NCBI GenBank assembly: GCA_011009095.1
Contig: VTPC01000486.1
Location: 138,983 to 202,982 of the forward strand
DNA: 64,000 nt
Origin: Ignelater luminosus
Lineage: Eukaryota; Arthropoda; Insecta; Coleoptera; Elateridae
Direction: 5' to 3'
Positions 1 through 12,398 of the stretch are shown here, one piece after another. Position numbers and translations under genes: made by a program. A model generated the notes under the pieces. It did not search any database. It had not been told where the DNA came from and saw only the letters and a list, made by a program, of their open reading frames with translations. Each line of letters begins with the position of its first letter. Within the stretch, counting starts at the first letter, position 1.

Positions 1-1026
1 CGCAAATATGGTAATATGGTATCTTGTCGTTTAATTAAAAGCTGATCTAACCCACTGAATTTGAAGAAAACCTTTTTATTTATAGATTTCATGTAGTACA
101 AAAACTATTATATTTTTAATTTTACATCAAGGCAACAATGTAGCACTACCGTGTGGTAAATAAGCAAGTTAAAGTTAGTCTATATTACTTAAGTACCATG
201 TGTTGGCACTGATAAGACGGCAGACTGCTACTGTCAATGTCCTGTGAGGTATTAATAATAGCTCTTTGCTTTAATAGTGTTGACCCATGACTAGCCATGA
301 CTAACTTAGATTTACTTTTTTCGATCGCACAGTACTGCACTCGTGGTGTGTCCAAAAATACTTCTATTCGGAGAAATTCTTATGTCAAATTATTCCTTCT
401 TGGAATTACTGTGTACTGTCAAACAAAAAATTGTTATAGCAAGTATAGCAAGTGCTATTTAAAACTTAAAATTTAAGGTCAATTTTTTAGTTCGATGACA
501 TGGGATAAAGGAAGACTGTATTTTAATCACAATCGGCTCAGGCCTGTATCTGACTTCTTTTGTATTGTGTCTGTGCTGTATTCGATATGCGGTTGTTTGC
601 ATAAATTAATTGGTTACAAATGACTAGGTTAGACTAAGTTGTGGTGGTTAGATCCGGTTACGCCACATAAGTCTTTTTTCTTACATTGAATTTTAAAATT
701 CTGTTTTCACATTAATAAGCAGATGTGATGGTAGTAGATTTTAAGAAGCTTGTGATACCGACTTAATTAGTATACCACTCATGTTCTTGTTTATTAAGAG
801 ATGTATGTCAAAAAGACTAGAAGCACCTTTATTGTGCTTATTGTAAACATCGAATGCCGTCAAATGCCATTGCCTGACATACAGTACACCTTCACTTAAA
901 AAATATAATATAATAGTTTCAACCTTAAAAAGGGAAAGTAATGACTGTAAATTATGAGAATTGACAATTGAAACGTAAAGCCATTTTATCTGTAAATTTA
1001 TTCAAGGAGTAACTGACAGAACCATC
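1..1026. other. Intergenic, nothing recognised
   Basis: AT-rich non-coding DNA with no long reading frame, no recognisable repeat ends and no RNA gene that I can see. Confidence 0.5.
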
Positions 1027-2268
1027 TAACACATGGGCTGAAAAGTCCCAGGCCTAACAAATAGATGGCGCTAGTTCTATTGCATTCGCCGCTTTTTCAG
1101 TTAGTACTAACCTTCAAAAGACAGCTGTTAAGATTTCATGATATTCTATTCATTATTTTGTGAGTTATTGTGCTAAGAGTGACGCTACTTTTGTTATTTT
1201 CAAAACAATGGATCAAAAACAATTTCGTGTTTTAATTTTACACTGCTTCTTGATGGGAAAAAATACCGTTCAAGCGAAACAATGGCTTGAAAAGTGTTAT
1301 GGAGACCCCGCTCCATCAGAAACAACAATAAAACGTTGGTTTGCCGACTTCAAACGTGGTCGTAGAGACACCGATGATGCAGAACGCAGTGGACGTCCAA
1401 ATGAGGCGGTAACACCAGAAAACATCAAAAAAATCCACAAAATCGTTTTGAATGATCGAAAAGTGAAGTTGCGTGAGTTAGCTGACATCGTAAAGATATC
1501 AAAAGAACGTGTTGGCTTTATATTGCATGAGCATTTGACTATGAGAAAGCTCTGCTCAAAGTGGGTGCCGCGTTTGCTCACTGTTCGCCAAAAACAAGAA
1601 CGTGTTGATGTTTCTGAGCAGTGTTTGGCCATGTTTAAACGTAACAAACCGGCATTTTTGCGTCGATATGTGACAATGGATGAAACATGGATCCATCACT
1701 TCACTCCGGAATCAAAACGATCGTCATCTGAGTGGACAGCAACTGGTGAACCTCGTCCAAAGCGACCGAAAGCACAACAATCGGCTGGAAAGGTTATGGC
1801 CTCGGTATTTTGGGATATGCGTGGTGTAATATTCATCGACTATCTTGAGAAGGGAAATACCATCAACAGTGAATATTATATAGCATTATTGGAGCGTTTG
1901 AAGGCCGAAATTGCAGACACGACCGCATATGGCAAAGAAAAAAATTTTGTTTCATCAAGTCAATCAAAACAATGGCAAAACTACATGAATTGAACTTCGA
2001 ATTGCTCCCACATCCACCGTATTCGCCAGATTTGGCTCCCAGCGACTACTGGCTGTTCGCACACCTAAAAAAAATGCTTGCCGGTAAGAAATTTCGCTCG
2101 AATGAAGAGGTTATCGCTGAAACTGAGTCCTATTTTGAGGCAAAAGATAAATCGTTCTACAAAAGTGGTATTGAAATGTTAGAGCGGCGCTGGAATGATT
2201 GCGTTGTTCTTGATGGAAATTACGTTGATGAATAAAGCTAATTTTGAACAAAAAAAACCGTGTTTTCA
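1027..2268 (+). mobile_element. irritans-type mariner, 3' end lost
   Basis: The left end reads TA followed by a mariner-type terminal repeat (ACATGGGCTGAAAAGTCCC), closely resembling irritans-subfamily ends, and is followed about 180 bases later by a transposase frame. After the transposase stop the similarity to a typical 3' untranslated stretch continues to about 2268 (GAACAAAAAAAACCGTGTTT). The inverted copy of the left end is then absent, so the right terminal repeat has been lost. The right boundary is approximate. The element cannot be mobilised as a unit because one end is missing. Confidence 0.9.
1208..2235 (+). pseudogene. mariner (irritans) transposase, broken
   Basis: Cut-and-paste DD34D transposase related to Himar1-type proteins. 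The start is the ATG at 1208 (MDQKQFRVLI); an upstream in-frame ATG at 1160 lies in the leader and lacks family similarity. Seen in order: the N-terminal helix-turn-helix region (residues about 1-110), a GRP motif (SGRPNEA, near 62), WVPRLLT near 119, and the first catalytic Asp (D158) in VTMDETW. Near 1957 about 20 bases are missing between the HQ and SIKTM codons. This removes the family's DNAPCHK segment, including the second catalytic Asp, and shifts the frame. The C-terminal part resumes in another frame (1972-2235) with the third Asp in PDLAPSDYWLF and ends in GNYVDE as usual. About 340 codons in all, near normal length, but inactive. Confidence 0.92.
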
Positions 2269-4204
2269 ACATCTAACCGAAAAGGATTATAACTATGCTA
2301 TCCAAATAAAGTTTTGCCAATTTTCAAAAGATAAATTAGATAGAGATCAAGACTTACTTAAGTATATACGTTCTGTCAATAGACACAGCTTTCATCACAG
2401 AAACTATTTAGATTTAGTTTTCAATTAGAAACTGATAGCAAGAGAGTCATTGCATACTTGGCCACTAAGCAACTCAGACCTTACACGATTAGATTGCAAA
2501 CTATGCAAACAACCTATATGAACTTCCATGTAAGAGTCACAAATTCCTGCAGGTTGCTAACACCTGATATGCTGAGACGTGTGAGAAACTAGATTCAGAG
2601 AGGATTGTACGCTGGGAGCAGCAACAAAAAGGACATTTCGAGCTGCATCTGTTGCTCCATTAAATTATACCTTATTTATGTCAATAATCTCTAGATTTCT
2701 TAGTAGATGTTACAATGTCTTAAGAGTTAATACATATATCAATATCAATTATTTAATATTTAATAAAAAACTGAAATAATGAAAGGTTGCCTATGGAATA
2801 AAAACAAATGCAATTTGTGCTGCCTATCCGTATGTAGCGAGATAAAGTAATCACAGTGTACTTTGCATATTTGGAACGGGAATATTAAATTCCGTGTTCA
2901 ACAATATCACTTTTGTAACACTTTGTCGGCGTAGAATATTATTGAACATCGTTTGATGAAGAAGATTAAAAGAAGTCGTTTGTCAAAAGACAAACGGGTA
3001 CAAGAACTTAATAAACGTTCAGAATTATTTTTTCTTCTATTTTTTTATACTCGTAGATGTGACAAAAACACGTTACATTTACGTTCTGTTCTTTAGTATT
3101 ATGAGACCCGGTCTAGACATTACACAATTGAGGTTGCTTTTAACACAAAAATTAATTTAAATATTAAATAAGTAAAGTAAACAAGTAATATAATCTTGTG
3201 AATTTCATTCTTTTAAATGTAATTATTTACACATTAACTACAAATATTAATAACACCAGTTACCGTTCTGGGAACAATGGCTGTACCAGGACTGTTAATT
3301 CTATGGGCTTTATAGTATTGCTGATGAAAAGGAAAACCACTTTTGTGCTTTGTCGCGACGTACTTTCTATAAAATAAGATAGCTAATCTAGGTTTTATAA
3401 TGCTTATTAACGCAATGCTTTCTAAATTAGAAGGGTTAGTATTACACACGAAACAATAGCAATTATTGCTAAATGTAAATTGCTAGAGGATAACATACAC
3501 TGTAACAAGTGATACAATTAAAACGTAAATATATTAACTACATACGCAGTAGTTACAATATTCGAAATGTTAGATAAGGAAATAATGATTTTCTGTTTGC
3601 AAGATAACCAATCATTAAATTAAGTTTTAGGTAACGTTACTTATCAGAATATTATCATCTTAATAAACTGAATCTACTTAACAGACCTATTCGCTATGGA
3701 TGTTATCTTAAAGATGAAGTATAAAACAGTGTGTCCCTGTGAGGTTCTTGCCCCAAATGGCTCTATTGGGAAATTTCTCGCCTATTCAATTAATGTTGTA
3801 ATTTCAAAGTATGAATTAGGTGTAGGCGTGTAATAAATTATAACAAAGGGCAAAAGCAAATTACAAAGTTAAGGAAATAATGATCAAAAAAATTAACAAC
3901 CACTTTTAAAAAATATTCAGATAGATCCAACAACTAATTAAAAGTAAATTAAAAAATATTTTGAATTCATCTTATACTTATAAATCCATATTTTTACCAC
4001 GATTAGTAATTCTTAAAGTTTAATTAAAGCAGATCGAAAGCATTAACTAATTAATAAATAATGAAAAATATAATTTTGCGTTTCTTGACGTTATACAATT
4101 AGAGAGATGTAGTGTGTATCACTTTTCATTTGTACACCCTGTATCATCTTTGTCTACCCTTACAAGGGTTTCATACCGCTAAAGTAATTTTATCTGACAT
4201 CACC
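2269..4204. other. Intergenic, nothing recognised
   Basis: AT-rich DNA without a supportable gene. A short perfect hairpin (CGTTTGTC-AAAA-GACAAACG) lies near 2978-2997. A TACACCCTGTA motif at 4133-4143 resembles the terminal motif seen at 7318 and 7791. Confidence 0.45.
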
Positions 4205-4870
4205 AGCCTACCGCGTTGGATCTCTCACAATGTGACAGTAGCGCAAAAACAAGCACATGTCAATTGATGCAAGGAAATGCTCAAGAAATTTTACCATGGT
4301 CATTCAAATTCTGTGTATTGCATCGTAGCAGACGACGAAATATGGATATATTCGTATGAGCCTGAAACTAAACAGCAATCGGCTGTATGGGTATTTCAAA
4401 GTGAACCAAAACGTTTCGAAAAAAATAATTGCTTGTTTCTTCGGAAAAACAGGTCACGTTGCAACTGTAGCGTCAAAGAACAGCAGTTCATGCTAACTAG
4501 TATACAATTTGTTTGCCGAAAGTCACTACTGAAACCAGAAGAGACAATTTGTAGACTGTAGACTTTTTGACCAGTGAAAACATCACATTAATGGCCCATT
4601 ACCCATACTCGCCAGATGTATTGCCAATGTTTGTTTTCAAAAATCAAAACTAAAATGCGTCGCGAGCGTTTTTCATCGCCTGAAGAGGCCGTTGAAGCAT
4701 TTAAATCACTTGTTTCGAAAGTACCTCGTTCAGAGTATAGAAAATGTTTCGAAGATTGGTTTCATCGAATGCAAAAGTGTATAGATGTTAAAGGCAAATA
4801 TTCTGAGAAGCAATAAAGCGATTTACATAACGTAATGTGTTTTTTCCGCGAATTTTAGCAGTGCCCCTTA
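4205..4870 (+). mobile_element. mariner copy A, 5'-truncated relic
   Basis: This is the 3' half of a mariner of the same family as copies B and C. Similarity begins at about 4205 (RWISHN then VAQKQAHVN in translation) and ends at the right terminal repeat GCGAATTTTAGCAGTGCCCC, which matches the ends of copies B (25027, 26239) and C (30352). The transposase relic has the first catalytic region as DDEIWIYSYEPETKQQ (from 4277), then shifts frame and loses the HHDNAS region. It recovers at 4652-4816 with RRERFSSPEEAVEAFKSL and a normal C-terminus (MQKCIDVKGKYSEKQ). An in-frame stop lies just before the 4277 ATG. The left half and left end are missing. Confidence 0.88.
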
Positions 4871-7317
4871 TATTCAGGTAGTTTTAAGGTTGGAAGTTAT
4901 TTAACAATAGGATGTACACAGTAGTAAGATTTCAAGTGAAGTCAAATCATAATTGCACCTTCTGCTGCAAAACAGCAGAGGGTACTGTAGGAATATGTCT
5001 GTTTGGCCAGATTGCTAAATGGTAATTTGGAAAAGGTGAACGTTGCACACAGTCTAAAAATAGGATAGAAAAGCTTTGATAGCAAGCTTCCGATTAAACT
5101 TCCTAAGATATATTGGGCCTGGTCGGTCTGAAGAGAAATGTGAAGAGATCCCCAGTTTTCCGTCGGTTTCATCGTTACTGTTGGTGTAAATGCAATCATG
5201 CTGAGTTCTCCCAGTAACACTTCAAATACAGTAAACTGACTTATACAATGAATGTCCAAATTTTGTGAGGATGTGAAACAAAGTTATCTATTTCTCTGGT
5301 TTCTCCGACATCTCTATTCAAAAGAGAAGAACACCGACAATTTTATAACATTCTGGAAAATCCTGGCTGGTCTTATTATACAGCTTGCAGCCGTTCCCAA
5401 AAACTCTTTTCGAAAATATAACGCATGGCCCTACGGGCCACTACCTTCGCTCTCCATTAACCCTTTTAGTTAAGAGAGCTAACAGTGAGCACGGGTTGAG
5501 CTGCACACATTTATTCCCCAGAGTGTAAATTTGAGAAAGAAGAAGAAATACTTTGAACAGATGTCCCAAAGCATCCAGTATTTTGGTTAAGCATGCAGTA
5601 GAAAACTTCTGGGAATGCAAAGCATAACCGCAACGAACTCCGTTTTGTTTTTCAAGTTTTGACGGCCATTTCGACTGTTTCCGAGGTGATATCAAAAAAC
5701 TAAGAGTATACGTGTCTCTTACTTTTTAAAATTTGAAAAACTGCGAACAGACAGACAGACAGACTTCGCAAATTCAATAACGACTCCTTCGGAGTTCGTT
5801 GAACAGAATATTTTGTACTGGTGTATAAAGAGCACAGTACATTCAACTGCAACACAAAACCGAAACAAAATCTGTATTGATAAAAGGAGGCAAAGTAGAG
5901 TGTTCTATTAAATTCAGAACATGGGAAATACCGAAAAAACGAATCACCTTTAATCATATGGTGAATTATGCCCTCTAATGGACATCACCTGTGGCCCTTC
6001 ATTATCAACCTCCTTACAAAGCTTAATAAATGACAACAAAAGGCTCATGGTAAGGTTTCGCCCTGCATTAACCTTCTTAACTAACTTAAATATGATAACG
6101 ACTCGGTCTACGGCGTCACAAAGGGCCTTTCAGTGACCCATGGTCGGGCTTTGATCTTCATTAAACTTCTTAACTAACCTAAATAACATGACGATTTGTC
6201 AAAAGAAGTTATTAAGAAAAATTGCTTAGGAAATGATGAGAAAACCCCAAATGCAAAATTTGATTGAAAACTTTTAATTTCTCATTACAAGCGTGATTCC
6301 CATGCCTTCTATTTATTTATAAACAAAACAAAAGGTGCGAGTATTGGCGAAGAGGGTGATTAATTGGAGGGGAGACCTTATAAACTAAAAAGAAGTGTAA
6401 GGTTTCCATGCCCATTTATCTGCTGGTCACGTCCGATAGAAAATACAGAGCGATTTGTTCCTCTCCTAGGTATTCCTACGGTTCTATCCCATTGGAACTT
6501 CACCCAATGAAGCGACGGGTCTTCAATACTTCCGATGGATAACAAAGAAGACGGAGGAAGAACAAGCTCAAAGGATCAATATGGATGATGCAGAGAGCGA
6601 AGCAAACGAGCTTGCAGCTGCTGGAAACAGATGTTAGCTTAAGATAGCCAGGAAATACTGCCAGACTAATTAGTGGACTGCAAGACTGACGTTTAAGTCT
6701 GCAAACTGAATTTCAAGAAACTTGTATAGAGCATCAATGAGCTTGTATTGGTTTCGCATGCAACGGCAACTAGTAATATTTGATGGCGACCGAGTAAGAA
6801 TTATTGCGAACGACGTAGTGGACCTACCTTTCAGGGTTTTTCTTGTAGAAAAGCCTGTTAATAAGAACATTCGCGTAGGGTATAACGTCATAGCGGATTG
6901 TAGGAAATAATACTTGGGGGTAGAAATGTAATTGTTTGTTGATTTGATTTATTAGTGGACGGTTTGCAAATGTTTTCTGCACCAGAGACTCTGCTACAGG
7001 TCGTGTAATTGATGTACATACATACGCAAAAGTTATTCTAGTCAGTTTTAATGTTTTATTATTCTAAGTGACGCTTAGAATTTTTTAGAAACCACCTGCA
7101 GCAAGTTAATCAAAATTAAAGACTAAAAATACCAAAAGCTGCAGAGATATCTATTTTCTTTATGGTCAAGGTTCTCTGGTTTGTCACGATTTACCCAATT
7201 TTGAACCTCTCCGCAAATAATTTTACAGAAGTAATTTAAACCATCCCGTCTCCGACTCTTGAGCTAGTCTGTTGTCGGTTTGTTATTTCTGTGAAGGAAC
7301 AACAAGATGTGGAAATG
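4871..7317. other. Intergenic, weak direct repeat
   Basis: No supportable gene. Two similar stretches containing CTTCTTAACTAAC lie about 93 bases apart (near 6069 and 6161), suggesting an old tandem duplication. The stretch 6420-6620 has a more balanced base composition than its surroundings but no recognisable protein. Confidence 0.4.
5747..5764. repeat. GACA microsatellite
   Basis: Short run of four-base ACAG/GACA units. Confidence 0.8.
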
Positions 7318-7791
7318 TACAGAGTGTCCCATTTAATATTTAAAAGCTGGAGTCGCTGGAAAGCCTAGCACTATGTGTAGTTAGTTTACTTTTATTAAAA
7401 TTCAAAGTAAAGGTCAGTTTAGATTTATTCTCTTGCGTAGCAAGCTATTTACAATTTTAAAATTGTCATTTTGAAACATGCTTGATAAAGAAATAGTGAT
7501 GATTATAAAACGTGAATTGTATGAATAACCTGTAAGCACCAGGTAATAAGAATAAAAAGTTGACTTGAAAACGTGCAAGTGTTTTTATTTCTAGACATTC
7601 CAAAACATAAACACTTAAATAAAGAAAAACAAAATTTAAGAACTTTGATTTTTTTAAAAACTTTAAAAGCTGTAGTAGATATTTTGCGTTTCTGTTGGGT
7701 ATTTCAAATTTATAACTCCAATTTAAACGATTTCGCATCTTTTATAGATTTATAAATTTAGAAATGAAATTTGAATCTGAGACACCCTGTA
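7318..7791. mobile_element. MITE with ACAGGGTGTC-type ends
   Basis: The left end TACAGAGTGTCCCA and the reverse complement of the right end TACAGGGTGTCTCA match at 12 of 14 positions, bound a 474-bp AT-rich interval and sit on TA. There is no coding capacity, so I read it as a small non-autonomous DNA transposon. Single copies of the same end motif occur elsewhere in the window (4134, 11881, 27582, 56134). Confidence 0.55.
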
Positions 7792-9379
7792 TATGAAACA
7801 GAATTTATTTATTCCTAAAGATAATAAAAAAAATAGCAAGAAAACGAAAAGAAAACGTGACACAAACCATAAAAACCAACAGATCATACAAGCATTTTAA
7901 TAATGTAATCATGGAATGTTGTCGAAAGCAGTCTTTCGGTGACTTACAAAATTCCATAGACCAAGTTTTAATGCCAATAAAAAGTAGTAACACAAATGAA
8001 TTACTAATGTAGTAGAATTTTAAACAAATGAATAAAATTATCTCTTTACTCATCCTTTTTTATATTTTGTACTTTTTGTATTTACTATCAATCTTCCCGT
8101 AATTATGTGGATGCATTTACAAAAGAAAATCCCACTGTTGCTTGATTTCCTCATTTTTCGATAAGAAGAAAAAACAAGATACATCTGAAATCAACCGTAA
8201 TAGTTGTTTCTCATGAATTCATAGCCCCGCAAACATTGGATTGGTTTGACTTTAATGATCAAAATCCTATAAGAAATACCCTTGCCACTCCAAAGACTAG
8301 AGCGACCTCGAAGTTTGACCTATTGATATACAATGTGTATATTTTAAAGACTTTCACTGGAAATGCTAAATAACCAACTTTCAAGAGAACTGAATATTGA
8401 CTGTATGTATTTTATAATCTAGTATTAGAAATGCAAATAATAACGGTAATAAATGCCAGAACTTTCATTAAATTTTTCTTTTGTTTTTTAATTACCGAAA
8501 AGAACGCAAGCCCGCTCCCATATTTTATATGGAACCAACACATTTATATTGTACGCATGCATACATACTTATGCATACTCTTAGTAATTAATTCCAGTTA
8601 TCTTAAAATCTAAAAAGAAAGGCACGCAAGCACGAATGGTCATTGTCAGGTTGAGGTAGGTCAATTTCTTGTCTGAATGCCACCTATACTGGTTTTACCT
8701 GATTTGCTTTGCTTTTAACCTTGTTCCTTCTCTAAAGTTCTTTTTAGTTTTGCATGGACATTGTTGAAAATCAACTAATTTTAAACGGTTCTTTGCAATA
8801 TTATAATTTATTATTATCTTTGTCTACAAGGTTAATTCTTATCAAAGTAACCTGCGTTTTTTAAATTTTATTTAAATTATAAGTATTTGCATGCTAACAA
8901 GCAATAGTAAATTATTTAGTAGAATTGTTCACGTCGTTGTTATCATCTACTATCAAAACGCATGTCGTGTAATTGTTCGTTGTAAAAGCGTTCTCATGCA
9001 AGTTATTGTTGACTTTTAGAATTTATAATCATAACATAACATGAATCATAAACAATAATTTCAAAATTCTAAAGTCTGTATAAGCATCACCTAAAGGTCA
9101 TAAGAAATGACTTTTCTGTATTTCAAGGACGAAGAACAGTTAGCTAATTTCTTGTTCCAAAGATTTCCCACTATTCTAATGTTCACGTTAAATCATTAAG
9201 AACCTGAAGGTCAGAAGTTATTCAAAATTAAAAAATGGATCTTGAAAGATTGTAACAACTTCAATTGAAATGCTAGGATGCGTATTCAAATCAAATTGTT
9301 TTTTCAAATTAAGTTCTAATAAGTTCGACCTTACACTGTTTCTAGGTCTATCTATGTTATTTTACGTACTAGCGATTTC
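7792..9379. other. Intergenic, nothing recognised
   Basis: AT-rich non-coding DNA. Short open frames present are low-complexity and show no family features. Confidence 0.45.
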
Positions 9380-10350
9380 GACTGTTTATAGAGTCGAATT
9401 TGTCAAGCGTCAAGCCAGTTTTCCTCTGAGGTTCTCTGAGTTTTCCACTACTATTTTCGATAGCTGCTTTTAGAGCCTTTTTCTCGCCGCCAAAGTCCCA
9501 CCTCAATTCATGAGTTTTCTTATTCACCGCCAACGCCGAATATGAGTATATCAAGAACTCTTCTGGACCTACATTCCGCGTACTGACGTCTCACAGGGCT
9601 TCACTCATATTCACTTTCCGTTATCATGATATCCATCGCTCTTTAGACATTTTCGTCACCTTGGCTGAATTCGCCCGCAGGATCGCGCTTTGGGCATCAT
9701 TGTCGTCGTATTGAAGCGTCACACTTAAACACGTCGAGTATCGAAGCTCCGTTTTGTTTGTTTTGTCTGGTGGCATCTACACCTACAAAATCTTTGTTCG
9801 CCTCATCATGGACTATCGATTCATCTGCCTCTGGGCTGGTGCTTTCACGCTTGTGGAGTTGCTGTGAAGGAAAAAGAGGACAATTTTTCAGACGTAACCT
9901 TGACTGGATTGCTTTTATCCCACCAAGACGGCTGTTCTCAACATTATAAAAACCTAGCAAAATGTCCTAACACCCATCCGGCACCCACATTGTTCATCAT
10001 CAAGATCTACTCGCATTCCTGGAGGAGGGCATCCTTGAAAACATTCCGATAACCATAAGATAACCACCAACCAGCAATTCAAGTTCCTCAATCTTGATAT
10101 TCAGGATAACCCAACAAGTTTTGCCTTCCAAATCGACTTCATCCCATACAGAATCCAAATCACCAAGCTCTTATATTAAGCATAGGTTCCTCAACACGTA
10201 GACATCGTGCTTACCTCTATTACAGGCTAACTACAATACCAAAAACCTAGATACCGGAAATCGATAGTAGGAATGGTTTTGCTCTTCGTGGTTGTTTTTC
10301 CGTCACAGCTAAAATCAAGATCGGTAACAGAAAAGAATTGCCTTTTCCTC
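9380..10350. other. Compositionally coding-like stretch, unrecognised
   Basis: This kilobase is visibly richer in C and G, especially C on the plus strand, than the DNA on either side, and carries several short overlapping open frames (for example 9697-9960 minus, 9864-10052 plus). I recognise no domain. It could be a decayed retroelement gene, an old host exon cluster or a foreign insertion; the sequence alone does not decide. Confidence 0.3.
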
Positions 10351-12398
10351 GATGTTTTTACTCAACGAACGTTCTATTAATGTCTATATTCCTTTCTATT
10401 AAGATTTCATCTTTTTCTCCTTAAACGAACGCAAGTGCGCCTGTTATTTAGTAGAAATACTACAATAATTTTATTTCATATGTGTATATCTATTTCACTT
10501 TGATCTATTAATGAACGGATTTGAAGTTAAGAGCAGTTGAAATCAGTATAGACTTTAAAACAATTGAATTACTCTCAGCTACTCCCAGCTGCTTTAGGAC
10601 TGATTCTATTTGTTTAAGTTTAATTTTACACTGTTTTCGAGAAGTTAGCAAGTAAATAAACGTTAAAGAGTCATTCCCTTCTTAACGAATAGAAGACTCG
10701 CATAAAACAACCAGCTTGTTGGTAGCGGTGGCCTAATTTTGAGGTCTGGTAGAGTTAAGTCAGCGGCAGTGTCGGACGAGGCTTTGACAGTCGCTGTAGC
10801 AGTACTGGCTCCATCCCCTATTCCAGAACTTCCCGAAGAGTTCGAAAATTCGACCTGGCTGCTGTAGGCGACTTTCCTCTCCAAGATATCGTTGTCCAAC
10901 TTAATCGCTATCTTGAGTTTTCTTACCTTCTTAGCCTCCCACCCCAGATGGCAATCAAAGTGGATGGTGAAGCAGCTGGCAGAACAGAGGCCCACATCTC
11001 TAGTCGAGGTGGCGAGCCGGCTTGAGTAGTTGTGACAGAATAATGAATCTAAATATAGAGCGCAAGCCAAAGTACTCGTCCGCCCGTACTACACAGGATA
11101 CTGATAGGTCCGCAGTATTTGTTCATAAGGAACAGTTATCATCGGAAGGTAAAGGCAGTCATGACGAGCCTATTGCAACATAAAAATGGACGTTGAATCT
11201 AGTACCAAGTAACATCTGAAGCATCGTTTGCATGCAATGAGCATAGTGCCATAGTGACTGAAGCTTGTTTGCGAAAAATTAAATTAGGACGAAGTAGACA
11301 ATGTTAATGACCTGGACAGCAGTGATGGAAAAACGCAATTTAAGTTTCCAGAATCACACCACCTCGCGTCAATCGGTTGGAGTGGGGGAAAGCAGTGTTG
11401 AGCGACCGGCTAAATAATAAAGAGATGGTCTATCTCGGAACCAGCCTGGAGAGCTTGGACAGTTTAGCGACAAATGTAGAGACTTCTTCCGATGAAAATG
11501 CTGAAACGGTTTAGATTTTTCAACCCAGGAAACGTTAAAAGCGTGATGGAAGAAACTTTTTACTACTAAAGGTCCCAAATTCCGATCAGGGTGGCGGGTT
11601 GCTCCAATGATAAAAATAGGAATACCAATATTGGATTCTGCTGAGCTATTAAGAGAATAAGTGATTTTAAATGAAAATTCGGCACTCTGCATATTTAGGA
11701 TCTAGACTAGTCCTAATTTTAGTTCAGGAATTTTCTGTATTAATACTCCCGTTCATTCTGGAAACTTTTTATGTAACGCTGATTTGAGATAAGCAATAAT
11801 AGACAAGGAACAAGAAGATGTGAAATATTAAGATGTTTCCTTAAGTAGAATTCAGTCGACATATGTAATTCTTTTATAGAACACCCTGTGCGGTCCAGGA
11901 TTCTTTGAAACAGTATGCAAGCAATCGTTTGGGCAATTTTTCCTAGTGACATTTTCCCGGCACCTTTACATATAACGATACAACCCTCTAACTACAGACT
12001 ATTAAGCTACCCTGTATGCAGAAGTACATAGAAATTATAGGGTCGTCGTATGTAGGTGTGCAGGCTGTTTATTGCACAAAAAAGGCTAATTAATTGACAT
12101 TAATTAGTGCTAACGGAATTACCTCTAATTCACAATATAAAAAAAGTTGGTTGACCCTGTAAACATAATAAAGAAAAGGATTTACTACTTTTAAAAATGA
12201 TCATCTTAACAAATATCACTTTATCATCAACTGAACATGCCAGCAAACAGAAAATGTCCGTAACTCAACTAATATTCTGTAAAATGTCAATAATGATACA
12301 CAACACAAAGCATACTGGTTTCCAAAATTTGTGCAGATTCAGAAAATGCGGTATCCGTGTGTTAGAATGTATTATTAGACATAATTTCAAACTTAAAG
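10351..12398. other. Intergenic with unassigned minus-strand frame
   Basis: A 135-codon minus-strand frame (10663-11070) has a serine/threonine/alanine-rich stretch (SSGSSGIGDGASTATATVKA) and a more balanced composition than the flanks. I recognise no family, and it may be a retroelement relic. The rest is AT-rich. An ACACCCTGTG motif is at 11881. Confidence 0.3.

Noticed and set aside
10663-11070. 135-codon minus-strand frame as a host gene
   Set aside because: No domain, no splice context and no start or stop context that favours a gene; I could only say it might be a retroelement relic.
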